Source: Corynebacterium sp. (GTDB taxonomy: Bacteria; Actinomycetota; Actinomycetes; Mycobacteriales; Mycobacteriaceae). Taken from it: 64,000 nucleotides of DNA. Positions 51,001 to 59,941 of this stretch are shown here, in pieces (positions within the stretch are counted from its first letter, which is position 1; every line of letters begins with the position of its first letter). The stretch spans positions 1 to 64,000 of the forward strand of contig NZ_JAUNLS010000013.1 of the NCBI RefSeq assembly GCF_030532325.1. The letters run 5' to 3'. The translations under genes were made by a program, and so were the position numbers. The notes below the pieces were generated by a model that saw only the letters and a list, made by a program, of their open reading frames with translations, was not told where the DNA came from and searched no databases.

Positions 51001-53214
51001 ATGGCGAACTTCGATCCGCACGATCCGGAAGGCCCGTCCCAACGCGGCCGGCCCCCACAATCGGGGGCGAAAAAGAGGCGAAGTTACCAGGTGCGTGCTC
51101 TCGTCGGCAGTTATAAAGCAGAGACTGGCGCGGACGTCGGCGCTGACCAAGTCGAGGTGCCCAAGCCGAACTATCCCGTTCTCATCATCTCGGGCGCGCT
51201 GATCATCGCCATGGCGCTCTACGCCGGGCTCGGCAAAGAGCACGCGGCGGCCACCCTGGGCAACATCACCGGCTGGATCGCCACCAACCTCGGCTGGTTC
51301 TACATCCTCACCGCCACCGCCGCCGTGGTCTTCGTGCTCTACATCGCCCTATCCAATGCGGGCAACATCCGCATGGGCCCGGACCACTCGCGGCCCAAGT
51401 TCAGCACCTTCTCCTGGGCCTCCATGCTCTTCGCCGCCGGCATCGGCGTGGACCTCGTTTTCTTCGCCGTGGCCGAGCCCATCACCATGTTCGTCACTCC
51501 TCCGACGGCGGATCCGGGCTCAGTCCAGGCGGCCAAGGAGGCCGTAGTCTGGTCCATGTTCCACTACGGGCTGACCGGCTGGGCACTCTACGCCCTCATG
51601 GGCATGGCCTTTGGTTACTTTGCCTACCGCCTCAACATGCCGCTGGCTATCCGCTCGGCGCTCTACCCGCTCATCGGTAAGCGCGTGCACGGGCCAGTAG
51701 GCGATGCCGTGGATGTCGCCGCCATGCTCGGCACGGTGTTCGGCGTAACCGCCTCGCTGGGTATCGGCGTGGTCCAGCTTTCCTATGGCTTCCACATCAT
51801 CTTCGGATTCGAGCAGGGGCTGGGCCTGCAGTCCGCGCTCATCATTATCGCCGTGGCCATTGCTACGCTCTCGGCGGTCTCGGGCGTCGATAAGGGCATC
51901 CGCTTTCTGTCCGAGCTCAACGTCTTCCTCGCCATCGCGCTGATGATTTACATCGTGATCGTGGGCAAGACCTCCTACCTCTTCAATGCGCTCATCACCA
52001 ACATCGGCGACTACGTAGTTGCCCTGCCGCAGTGGACCATGGAGACCTTCGCCTTCTCCGAGAACCAGGCGGACGTGTCCGAATGGATGCAGTCCTGGAC
52101 TCTCTTCTTCTGGGCATGGTGGATTGCCTGGGCCACCTTCGTGGGCCTCTTCCTGGCGCGCATTTCCCGCGGACGCACCCTGCGCCAGTTCATCTTCGGC
52201 ACCCTGACCTTCCCCTTCCTCTTCATCCTTCTGTGGATGTCCTTCTTTGGCAACACCGCGTTGGGCATGGTCCGCTCGGGCGACTTCCCCGGCTTCGCCG
52301 AAGCAGCCATTAACGCCCCGGAGCAGGGCTTCTACGACATGCTCTCGGAGTTCCCGGGCGCGGGCATCGTCATCTTCCTCACCACATTCATCGGCCTGCT
52401 CCTCTACATCACCTCCGCCGACTCCGGCGCCTTGGTGATGTCCAACTTCACCTCCCGCATCACCGATAGCCGCCAGGACGGTCCCCGCTGGCTGCGCATC
52501 TTCTGGTCCGTGACCGTCGGCGGGCTTACGCTGGCCCTGCTGCAGCTCGACGGAATCGCCACGGTCCAGTCCGCCACCGTGGTCATGGGCCTGCCCTTCG
52601 CGGTGGTGATCTACTTGGTCATGTACTCGCTGTGGAAGTCCCTGCGCCTGGAGAGCACCCAGCGCGCGGTGCGGCAGACCGCACTGCACGGCGCGGTGGC
52701 CAGCCGCACCTCGGTGGATTCCGGCGAGCGCTGGAAGCAGCGCCTCGAGAGGCTCGATTCCTTCCCCACCAAGGAACAGATGACCGCCTACATCAACGAC
52801 ACCGCGGCCATCGCCCTCGAGGCCGTCGCGGTCCAGTTGCGCGCCCGCGGCCACGACGCGATACTGCTGACAAGCCAGCTCCCTGAGCTCGACATCCCGC
52901 AGCTCGACCTCCAGGTCACCATGGAACACGAGCGAAAGTTCCGCTACCAGCTCTTCCCCGTCGCAGCCGACCTTCCGGACTACGCGCAGGGCGAGGACAC
53001 CGAGTACTACCGCCTCGAGGTCTATGACCTCACTGGCTCCCTGGGCTACGACGTCTACGGCTACAGCGAGAGCCAAATCATCAACAACGTACTCGACCTC
53101 TACGAACGCCACATGGCCTACCTGTACGTCCAGCACGCGCAGCACGCGGATTCCGACGTCTCCGACGGCGCGGAACCGGAGCGCACCTGGCGCGAAGACA
53201 GCATTGAATCCTAA
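51001..53214 (+). CDS. betT: BCCT-family choline transporter BetT
   Basis: This 737-residue betaine/choline/carnitine transporter has a 55-residue basic N terminus, 12 membrane segments (about 58-560) and a long hydrophilic C-terminal domain of about 175 residues. Visible are FHYGLTGWALYALMGMAFGY, LGIGVVQLSYGFHIIFGF and the family signature region TLFFWAWWIAWATFVGLFLA. A long C-terminal domain senses osmotic stress in BetT/BetP. AAAGAGGAGCACCCG precedes the ATG. Proton-coupled choline uptake is inferred from the neighbours betA and betB. Confidence 0.88.
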   Translation: MANFDPHDPEGPSQRGRPPQSGAKKRRSYQVRALVGSYKAETGADVGADQVEVPKPNYPVLIISGALIIAMALYAGLGKEHAAATLGNITGWIATNLGWFYILTATAAVVFVLYIALSNAGNIRMGPDHSRPKFSTFSWASMLFAAGIGVDLVFFAVAEPITMFVTPPTADPGSVQAAKEAVVWSMFHYGLTGWALYALMGMAFGYFAYRLNMPLAIRSALYPLIGKRVHGPVGDAVDVAAMLGTVFGVTASLGIGVVQLSYGFHIIFGFEQGLGLQSALIIIAVAIATLSAVSGVDKGIRFLSELNVFLAIALMIYIVIVGKTSYLFNALITNIGDYVVALPQWTMETFAFSENQADVSEWMQSWTLFFWAWWIAWATFVGLFLARISRGRTLRQFIFGTLTFPFLFILLWMSFFGNTALGMVRSGDFPGFAEAAINAPEQGFYDMLSEFPGAGIVIFLTTFIGLLLYITSADSGALVMSNFTSRITDSRQDGPRWLRIFWSVTVGGLTLALLQLDGIATVQSATVVMGLPFAVVIYLVMYSLWKSLRLESTQRAVRQTALHGAVASRTSVDSGERWKQRLERLDSFPTKEQMTAYINDTAAIALEAVAVQLRARGHDAILLTSQLPELDIPQLDLQVTMEHERKFRYQLFPVAADLPDYAQGEDTEYYRLEVYDLTGSLGYDVYGYSESQIINNVLDLYERHMAYLYVQHAQHADSDVSDGAEPERTWREDSIES

Positions 53215-53245
53215 GAATCGCTACAGAATCCTAAAAACCACTACA
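53206..53245. repeat. Imperfect 20-bp tandem repeat between betT and betB
   Basis: Two 20-base units beginning GAATCCTAA (53206-53225 and 53226-53245) match at 17 of 20 positions. The first contains the betT stop codon; the betB ribosome site follows directly. Confidence 0.65.
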
Positions 53246-53255
53246 AAGGAGAAGC

Positions 53256-54794
53256 ATGACCTCTTTATTTGATCCGACGGCAACTGACCTTCTGGAGTCC
53301 CCCAAGTCCCTCTTCATCGACGGGCAGTGGGAGGCCTCCGTCAGCGGCGAGACCCGCGACATCATCTGCCCGGCAGACGGCAGTCACGTAGGCACCGTGG
53401 CGGAGGCCACGGAGGAGGACACCCTCCGCGCCATCGCGGCGGCCAAGAAGTCCTTCGAGTCCGGCGTGTGGTCCTCCACCCCGGCCATCGAGCGCGGCAA
53501 GCTGCTCGTGCGCGTGGCCGACTACATCCGCGAGCACAAGGTACTCTTTGCCCAGGCGGAATCCGCCGACACCGGCAAGCGCTACGCGGAGTCGCTCATG
53601 GATATGGATGACATCGCCAACGCCTTCGACTACTTCGGCACCCTCGCCTCGCACCACGACGGCCGCGTCGTCGACCCGGGCGATGAGAACCTGCGCTCGC
53701 GTATCGACGTCGAGCCCGTGGGCGTCTGCGGCCTGATCACCCCATGGAACTACCCGCTGCTGCAGGTCTCCTGGAAGGTTGCCCCGGCGCTGGCCGCGGG
53801 AAACTCCTTCGTGCTCAAGCAGGCGGAGCTCACCCCGCACACCGCGATGCTACTCATGGCGGTGCTCAAGGAATGCGGGCTTCCCGACGGCGTGGGTAAC
53901 CTCATCACCGGCGCCGGCGCGCGCTGCGGCAACCCGCTGTCCCAGCACCCCGACGTGGACATGGTCTCCTTCACCGGCGGCCTAGCCACCGGCAAGATCA
54001 TCGCCCGCAACGCCGCGGAGACCGTCAAGCGCACCGCGCTGGAGCTCGGCGGCAAGAACCCCAACGTAATTTTCGCGGACGCAGACTTCGATGTCGCCGT
54101 GGACAACGCCCTCAACGGCGCTTTCTTCCACTCCGGCCAGGTGTGCTCGGCGGGCTCGCGCATCGTGGTGGAGGAGTCCCTGCACGATAGGTTCGTCGAG
54201 GCCCTTGTCGCCCGCACCGAGAAGATCAAGATCGGCGGCCCCACCGATGAGCTGGCGGAAACCGGCCCGCTGATCTCGGCGGAGCACCGCGAGAAGGTTG
54301 CGGCGTACGTCGACAAGGCGCGCGAGCAGGGCGCCACCATCCTTACCGGCGGGCGCGCGGCCACCACGGAGGACTCCACCGCGAACACCGACCTGGGCAA
54401 GGGCATCTACTACCTGCCCACCATCATCGACGGCGCCACCCAGGAGATGGACTGCGTGCACGACGAGGCCTTCGGCCCCGTGGTGACCGTGGAGACCTTC
54501 ACCACGGAAGAGGAGGCCATCGCGATTGCCAACGACACCGAGTACGGCCTGGCGGGCGCCGTGTTCACCACCGACGCCGGGAAGGCGGAGCGCGTGGCTC
54601 GCGGCCTGCGCCACGGCACCGTGTGGATCAACGACTTCCACCCCTACCTCCCGCAGGCGGAGTGGGGCGGCATGAAGCAATCAGGTAACGGCCGCGAGCT
54701 CGGCCCCACCGGACTGGCGGAGTACCAGGAGCTCAAGCACGTCTACCAGAACCTCTCCCCGGCGGCGTGGGATCAGTTCGGCCTGCAGCAGTAG
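53256..54794 (+). CDS. betB: Betaine aldehyde dehydrogenase BetB
   Basis: BetB oxidises betaine aldehyde to glycine betaine with NAD(P)+. The 512-residue aldehyde dehydrogenase has TPWNYPLLQVSWKVAPALAA, the NAD site SFTGGLATGK, catalytic Glu in LELGGKNPNVIF and catalytic Cys in FHSGQVCSAGSR. AAAGGAG precedes the ATG, 41 bases after betT. Its stop abuts that of the convergent ybjQ-like gene. Confidence 0.93.
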   Translation: MTSLFDPTATDLLESPKSLFIDGQWEASVSGETRDIICPADGSHVGTVAEATEEDTLRAIAAAKKSFESGVWSSTPAIERGKLLVRVADYIREHKVLFAQAESADTGKRYAESLMDMDDIANAFDYFGTLASHHDGRVVDPGDENLRSRIDVEPVGVCGLITPWNYPLLQVSWKVAPALAAGNSFVLKQAELTPHTAMLLMAVLKECGLPDGVGNLITGAGARCGNPLSQHPDVDMVSFTGGLATGKIIARNAAETVKRTALELGGKNPNVIFADADFDVAVDNALNGAFFHSGQVCSAGSRIVVEESLHDRFVEALVARTEKIKIGGPTDELAETGPLISAEHREKVAAYVDKAREQGATILTGGRAATTEDSTANTDLGKGIYYLPTIIDGATQEMDCVHDEAFGPVVTVETFTTEEEAIAIANDTEYGLAGAVFTTDAGKAERVARGLRHGTVWINDFHPYLPQAEWGGMKQSGNGRELGPTGLAEYQELKHVYQNLSPAAWDQFGLQQ

Positions 54795-55121
54795 TTAGAC
54801 CGCCCGCAGCTTGACGGCGGTGCCGGTGGCCACGACGAAAAGCATGTCGTTGGCCTGGCCGATAGTCGAGTAGTCCACCGAGATGCCCACCACGGCATCC
54901 GCGCCCAGCTCGACGGCGCGGTTCCACATGTCGTTGAGCGCCGCCTCGCGGGCCTTGTAGGCCTCCTCCTCGTAGCCCGCGGCGCGGCCACCGGCGAAGC
55001 TGGCAAAGGCCGCCCCGAAGTCCTTGCTGAACTTGATGCCGGAGATGGTCTCGCCGCCGATGACCCTGAGGTACTCGGCGATCTCGTAGCCTTCGATGGT
55101 CGGTGTGGTGCTGAAAATCAT
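54795..55121 (-). CDS. YbjQ/UPF0145 family protein
   Basis: This 108-residue protein of the YbjQ (DUF74) family, pentameric where structures are known, starts MIFSTTPTIEGYEIAEYLRV. It contains GADAVVGISVDYSTIG (about 74-89) and a C-terminal strand LFVVATGTAVKL. The biochemical role of the family is not established. The ATG follows GTGAGGCAGCG. The stop directly touches that of betB on the other strand, with no terminator between. Confidence 0.85.
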   Translation of the reverse strand: MIFSTTPTIEGYEIAEYLRVIGGETISGIKFSKDFGAAFASFAGGRAAGYEEEAYKAREAALNDMWNRAVELGADAVVGISVDYSTIGQANDMLFVVATGTAVKLRAV

Positions 55122-55143
55122 CGCTGCCTCACTCTCTCACTGT

Positions 55144-55189
55144 GCTCTCTAGCTCTGGGTTCGGGGGCTCTCTAGCTCTGGGTTCGGGG
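55144..55189. repeat. 23-bp perfect tandem duplication at the SDR gene end
   Basis: A 23-base unit beginning GCTCTCTAGC occurs at 55144-55166 and 55167-55189. The right copy contains the last codons and stop of the SDR gene; the left copy lies just outside it. Confidence 0.85.
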
Positions 55190-55873
55190 CTTGATGGTCA
55201 TGGTGTCAATGTTGACGTGGGCCGGCAGCGCGGCGACCCACCGAACCGCCTCGGCGATGTCCTCCGCGCTGAGGTTGAGCTGCCCATCGTAAACCTGCGC
55301 CGCGCGCCGCGCATCGCCGCGGAAGCGGTTGAGGGAGAACTCCTCGGTGGCCACGCGCCCGGGGTCCAGCTCGGTGACGCGCACGGTGTGGTTCTCCAGG
55401 CGCAGCGCGCGGGAGATGACGCGCACGCCGTGCTTGGCGGTGTTGTAGCCGGAGCCGCCCTCGTAGGTAGTCCACCCAGCGATGGAGCCCATGTTGATGA
55501 TGAGCCCGGACTCGGACTCCTCGAGCTTGGGCATGAGCGCTTGGATCATGCGCACCGTGCCCAGCACGTTGACCTCGTACATCCACCGCCAATCCTCCAG
55601 GGAGGTCTCCACGAGCGGCTCGAGGCCCTTGGCCCCACCGGCGTTGTTGACCAGCAGATCCACCCGGTCGAGGTGGGAGACGAACTCCGTCACCGACTCA
55701 TCCTTGGTCACGTCCAGCGGGTAGGCCACCGCGCCGATGTCCTCTGCGAGCGCGTCGAGACGCTCGACGCGGCGCGCGCCGATGACCACCTGCCAGCCAT
55801 CCGCGGCCAGCGCGCGGGCGGAGGCCGCGCCGATTCCGGAGGAGGCACCAGTTACCACAGCTACTTTTGTCAT
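55172..55873 (-). CDS. Short-chain dehydrogenase/reductase
   Basis: This 233-residue SDR has VTGASSGIGAASARAL (NADP loop, about 8-23), NNAGG, Ser in NMGSIAGW and catalytic YNTAK. It resembles the YdfG-type serine/3-hydroxy-acid dehydrogenases, but the substrate is unknown. I start it at the ATG at 55873, 7 bases after TATCAT (55881-55886). Its last codons lie within a 23-bp tandem duplication. Its spacer with the divergent hrpB gene is 39 bases. Confidence 0.85.
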   Translation of the reverse strand: MTKVAVVTGASSGIGAASARALAADGWQVVIGARRVERLDALAEDIGAVAYPLDVTKDESVTEFVSHLDRVDLLVNNAGGAKGLEPLVETSLEDWRWMYEVNVLGTVRMIQALMPKLEESESGLIINMGSIAGWTTYEGGSGYNTAKHGVRVISRALRLENHTVRVTELDPGRVATEEFSLNRFRGDARRAAQVYDGQLNLSAEDIAEAVRWVAALPAHVNIDTMTIKPRTQS

Positions 55874-55880
55874 AGGCACG

Positions 55881-55904
55881 ATGATAAACCCCAGAAACTA
55901 CACT
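55881..55904. promoter_or_regulatory. Paired promoters for SDR and hrpB
   Basis: Minus strand TATCAT (55881-55886) is 7 bases before the SDR ATG. Plus strand TACACT (55899-55904) is 8 bases before the hrpB GTG at 55913. Confidence 0.5.
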
Positions 55905-55912
55905 GGAGCACC

Positions 55913-58105
55913 GTGCCACAGTTCAACCTTGAGGAAATCGGCGCGGGTTTGCCCGTCGCCCAGACGATTGATTCACTGCCCGCCAGCGGCCACGTGGTGG
56001 TTCAGGCGCCACCCGGCACCGGCAAGACCACCCTGGTCCCGCCCGCGCTGGCCAATCAATCCTCCGGCAAGGTCCTGGTGACGGCCCCGCGCAGGGTCGC
56101 CGTCCGCGCCGCGGCCAACCGTCTGCAGAAGCTCTCCGGCCAGCGCATCGGCTACGCGGTGCGGGGGGATTCCCGCAAGGGCGAGAAGGTGGAGTTCCTC
56201 ACCCCTGGCGTGCTGCTGCGCCGTCTCATCCGGGACCCGGAGCTCAGCGGGGTCTCCGCCGTGGCCATCGACGAGGTGCACGAGCGCCAGCTCGACACCG
56301 ATCTCGTGCTCGCCATGTGTCTTGAGCTGGCGCAGCTGCGAGATGACTTCCGGGTAATCGCCATGTCCGCCACTGTCGACGCCCAACGCTTCTCCCAGCT
56401 CATGGGCGGCGCCCCCATCCACGTCACCGAGGCGGCCACCTATCCCCTCGACGTTCGCTACCAGCCCATCCCGGGCAGGGCAGCGGGCACGCGGGAGTTT
56501 TGGAGGGGTGTTGCCCAGCTTGCCGCCGAGCAGCGCGAATCCACGCTGGTTTTTGTCCCCGGTGTGCGGGAGGTCAACCTCGTGTGCGAGCAGATTCCGG
56601 GGGCCTTTCCCCTGCACGGCCGGCAGAGCACCCAGGAGCAGGACGCCGCGCTCTACACGGAGGCCACCCGTGTGGTGGTGGCGACCTCCATCGCGGAATC
56701 CTCCGTCACGGTGCCGGGCGTGCGCACCGTCATCGACGCTGGTCTCAGCCGCATTCCCAAGCGTGACGCCCGGCGCGGCATGACGGGATTGGTCACGGTG
56801 TCTACCTCGAAGTCGAGCGCCGATCAGCGCGCCGGCCGCGCGGGGCGCGAGGCGCCGGGCACGGTCATCCGCTGCTATTCGGAGCAGGAGTACGAGCACT
56901 TCACCCCGCACGCCGCGCCCGAGATCCTCTCCGCCGATCTCACCCAGGCCGCGCTTTTCATGCAGTGCTGGGGCGCAGGCGAGGACTTCCCCTTGCTCGA
57001 TCCTCCCCCGGCGGCTGCGCTTGCCCGCGCCCAACGCACCCTCTCCTCCCTCCACGCCACCGAGGAGATGGCGCTCATGCCCACCGATCCGCGCTTCGCG
57101 GCGGCCCTGCTCACGCACGGGGCGCAGGCGGCGAAGGTCATTGCGCAGATTGATGATTCCGACGCCGGCAGGCTCGCCCGCCTCGTGCCCGATAAGGGGC
57201 CGGTGGACCCCGGGGTGGTCATCGCCACGGCTTTCCCAGAGAGCGTGGCCAAGCGGGTGGGCGAGGAGTACTTGCTGGCTAGTGGAACGAGGGCGTCGTC
57301 AAGCGAGCACGCACCGTGGCTAGCAGTGACGGAGGTCTCGCTCTCCAATTCCGGACGCGCCCTCGTCCGCCAGGCCGAGCCCATCGCGGAGGAGGACGCG
57401 CTGGAGATCATCGGGGTGCGCGAGAGCACCCGAGCCTTCCTCGACGGGACCCGGGTGCGGGGCGTGCGCGTGAAATCCGCCGGGGCGATCGTGCTCTCCG
57501 AGACCCCGCTGAAGGTCTCCGGCGAGGAGGCTGTGGCCGCGCTGGCGGAGGCTGTCTCCCAAGAGGGCCTGGACTTCTTCCGCTTTTCCGAAAAGGCGCA
57601 GTCCCTGCGGGATAGGCTGCGCCACCTGCGCGCGTGCTACGGCGATCCCTGGCCGGATCTGGAGAAGGTCGACCCCCCGCTGCTGCGCCCGGAGCTGGAG
57701 GAGCTAGCCCACGGCCGGGCGCCGGATATGTTCCCCGCCCTGCAGCGCCTGCTGCCCTGGCCGGAGGCCACCCGCCTGGAGGAGCTCGCGCCGGAGAGGT
57801 TGGCGGTGCCCTCGGGGCGCCAGGCGCGGATCGACTGGTCGGGTGAGCGCCCGGTGGTCTCCATCAAACTGCAGGAGTGCTTCGGACTGGCGGAGTCACC
57901 CACCTTCTGCGGGCAACGGGTGCAGTTCCACCTGCTTTCCCCGGCGGGCAGGCCGCTGGCGGTAACCGATGATCTAGCCAGCTTCTGGTCCGGGCCCTAC
58001 CAGGGCGTGCGCGCGGAGATGCGCGGGCGCTACCCCAAGCACCCGTGGCCGGAGGATCCGTGGAATGCCCAGGCCACCGCGCGCACGAAGAAGAACTCCC
58101 GCTAG
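55913..58105 (+). CDS. hrpB: ATP-dependent helicase HrpB
   Basis: This 730-residue DEAH-type RNA helicase has APPGTGKTTL (Walker A, about 33-42), IDEVHER (DEVH motif II), MSATVD (motif III), SSADQRAGRAGR (motif VI), then HA2/OB and the HrpB C-terminal domain (PSGRQARIDWSGERPVVSIK). It is about 70 residues shorter than the E. coli protein. The start is the GTG at 55913 with GGAG nearby and TACACT 8 bases before; the open frame further upstream is the shadow of the SDR gene. The stop overlaps the TSUP gene by 4 bases. Confidence 0.9.
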   Translation: MPQFNLEEIGAGLPVAQTIDSLPASGHVVVQAPPGTGKTTLVPPALANQSSGKVLVTAPRRVAVRAAANRLQKLSGQRIGYAVRGDSRKGEKVEFLTPGVLLRRLIRDPELSGVSAVAIDEVHERQLDTDLVLAMCLELAQLRDDFRVIAMSATVDAQRFSQLMGGAPIHVTEAATYPLDVRYQPIPGRAAGTREFWRGVAQLAAEQRESTLVFVPGVREVNLVCEQIPGAFPLHGRQSTQEQDAALYTEATRVVVATSIAESSVTVPGVRTVIDAGLSRIPKRDARRGMTGLVTVSTSKSSADQRAGRAGREAPGTVIRCYSEQEYEHFTPHAAPEILSADLTQAALFMQCWGAGEDFPLLDPPPAAALARAQRTLSSLHATEEMALMPTDPRFAAALLTHGAQAAKVIAQIDDSDAGRLARLVPDKGPVDPGVVIATAFPESVAKRVGEEYLLASGTRASSSEHAPWLAVTEVSLSNSGRALVRQAEPIAEEDALEIIGVRESTRAFLDGTRVRGVRVKSAGAIVLSETPLKVSGEEAVAALAEAVSQEGLDFFRFSEKAQSLRDRLRHLRACYGDPWPDLEKVDPPLLRPELEELAHGRAPDMFPALQRLLPWPEATRLEELAPERLAVPSGRQARIDWSGERPVVSIKLQECFGLAESPTFCGQRVQFHLLSPAGRPLAVTDDLASFWSGPYQGVRAEMRGRYPKHPWPEDPWNAQATARTKKNSR

Positions 58106-58866
58106 GAGCTCAGCTGCTGCCAGGACAGGTACACGCTCATGACCACCACCAGCGCGAGCAGAGCGTAGCGGATGAGCCGTGTCCCGCCGCCGAGGACGGT
58201 GCGCGCGCCCAGCTGCGCGCCGATGACGTTGGACACCGCCAGGACGAGCGCCAAGCTCCAGAGCACGTGGCCGCCGGCGATGAAGACTACAAGCGCCCCG
58301 AGGTTGGTGCACGTGTTCACCACCTTGGCCATGGCCGCCGAGGTGAGGAAGTTCTGGGAAAAGATGGCGGTAAAGGCCATGATGAGGAACATGCCGGTGC
58401 CGGGCCCGAAGATGCCGTCGTAGAAGGCGATGCCAGCCACCGCGGCGGCGGCCAGCCAGATCCGGGAGGAGCTGCGGGTGCCCGCGCCGCCGCTGCCGAA
58501 GTCCGGCTTGAAGGCCACGAAGAGCCCGGCGGCCAGCATGAGCACGATGATGACGGGCCGCATGACGTCCTTGTCCAGCAGCGAGGCGGCAGTAGCGCCC
58601 ACGGCTGAGCTGAGCATGGCCACGCCGCCGAAGACCAGCAGCTCCTTGGCCGGCGGGCGCACCTTGCGCACGAGGGTGAAGGCCGCCGAGGCCGTTCCGG
58701 AGACAGCCGCCACCTTGTTGGTGGCCAGGGCGGTGGCCGGGGCCAGCTGCGGGGCGACGGCGAGAATGAGCGGGATGAGGACCAGCCCTCCCCCGCCGAT
58801 CACCGCGTCGATCCAGCCGGCCAGCGCCGCGCCCGCGGTGAGGATTGCCCAGCTTCCTATCTCCAC
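58102..58866 (-). CDS. TSUP-family (TauE/SafE) membrane transporter
   Basis: This 254-residue protein has eight hydrophobic segments in two homologous halves, typical of the TSUP family that exports sulfite, sulfonates or other small anions. The first half has GWIDAVIGGGGLVLIPLIL, the second DGIFGPGTGMFLIMAF, the paired glycine motifs of the family. Substrate unknown. The start is a GTG. It is divergent from the AbrB-type gene across 34 bases. Confidence 0.87.
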   Translation of the reverse strand: MEIGSWAILTAGAALAGWIDAVIGGGGLVLIPLILAVAPQLAPATALATNKVAAVSGTASAAFTLVRKVRPPAKELLVFGGVAMLSSAVGATAASLLDKDVMRPVIIVLMLAAGLFVAFKPDFGSGGAGTRSSSRIWLAAAAVAGIAFYDGIFGPGTGMFLIMAFTAIFSQNFLTSAAMAKVVNTCTNLGALVVFIAGGHVLWSLALVLAVSNVIGAQLGARTVLGGGTRLIRYALLALVVVMSVYLSWQQLSS

Positions 58867-58887
58867 TGGGCCATTGAATCACATTGC

Positions 58888-58893
58888 TAAACT
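58888..58893 (+). promoter_or_regulatory. Leaderless -10 box for the AbrB-type gene
   Basis: TAAACT lies 7 bases before the ATG at 58901. Confidence 0.5.
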
Positions 58894-58900
58894 CATCCGC

Positions 58901-59941
58901 ATGTCGGTTCGCTGGTTGATTGTCGCTCCACTGTCCGTGGCGGTGGGCGCGCTCTTCAGCTATCTCCACGTGCCGGCCGCGTGGATTCTGGCGGCGATTC
59001 TGGTCTCCGGCACGATGGCCCTGGCCACCGGCAAGGACCTGCTGGTCAACAAGCATTTTTATGGCCTCTCCCGGGGGTTCATCGGCGTCCTGGCCGCCAT
59101 CCCGCTCACCACGGTGCCCGCCTCGACGCTGCTGGGGGTTCTGCCCGCCGCCGTGACGGTCTCGCTCATCACCGTGCTGGTGGGCATGAGCGGCGGCGTG
59201 CTGCTGCACCGCTCGCAGCCGCGGGATATTTCCTGGGAGACTGGCATCCTCTCCATGCTGCCCGGCGGGGCCTCGCTCATGCCGGCGCTGGCCAGCGAGC
59301 TGGGGGCGGACTACCGCTACGTGGCGCTCACCCAGTACCTGCGCCTGCTGGCGATCTCCGTGAGCCTGCCGTTGGTGGTCTCGCTTCTCGACGCCCCCTC
59401 AGCCCACCACCTCGCCAGCTCCTCCGCGCCGACGCCATGGTGGGCGGTGGGCATCACGGTGGCGATTGCGGTGTGCGGCGAGTGGCTGGGCGAGAAGGTG
59501 CACCTGCCGGCCTCGGCGGTGCTGGGTCCGCTTATCCTCACCGTGCTGGTGGCCCAGCTGCTGCCGGGCTACTCGCTGGAGCCCATCGAGCCCTTCAAGA
59601 TCATGGCATTCTTGTCCATCGGCTGGGTCTGCGGCGGCGGGCTCTCGGTGCCCGCGCTCAAGGCCTTTGGCAAGCAGCTGCCCGCCACGGTGCTCTTCAT
59701 CGTGGTCGTGGTGGGGGTCTGCGCACTCACGGCGCTGCCGCTGACCGCCTGGCTGCACATCTCCTACTTCGAGGCCTACCTGGCCACCACGCCGGGGGCG
59801 CTGGAGACGGTGCTGGCGCTCTCCTCGGAGGGCGGGGCGGGGCCCGCGGTGGTGGCGGTGCAGATCATCCGGCTCATCATCGTGCTGGTGATCGCCGGCT
59901 ACCTGCCGCAGATCCTGCGCGCGTTTAGGAAGAGAGGATGA
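58901..59941 (+). CDS. AbrB-family membrane protein
   Basis: This 346-residue membrane protein has about ten segments in two AbrB (TIGR03082-type) repeats; each has a GGxxxxP region (MLPGGASLMPALASEL and TTPGALETVLALSSEG). These proteins were named from an E. coli gene affecting aidB expression and are probably transporters. The ATG at 58901 is 7 bases after TAAACT. The open frame upstream is the shadow of the TSUP gene. The 3' end overlaps the convergent DUF885 gene by 17 bases. Confidence 0.82.
   Translation: MSVRWLIVAPLSVAVGALFSYLHVPAAWILAAILVSGTMALATGKDLLVNKHFYGLSRGFIGVLAAIPLTTVPASTLLGVLPAAVTVSLITVLVGMSGGVLLHRSQPRDISWETGILSMLPGGASLMPALASELGADYRYVALTQYLRLLAISVSLPLVVSLLDAPSAHHLASSSAPTPWWAVGITVAIAVCGEWLGEKVHLPASAVLGPLILTVLVAQLLPGYSLEPIEPFKIMAFLSIGWVCGGGLSVPALKAFGKQLPATVLFIVVVVGVCALTALPLTAWLHISYFEAYLATTPGALETVLALSSEGGAGPAVVAVQIIRLIIVLVIAGYLPQILRAFRKRG

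Noticed and set aside
51520-53145. 541-codon frame opposite betT
   Set aside because: Antisense shadow of the transporter; Glu/Gly/His-rich with no domain.
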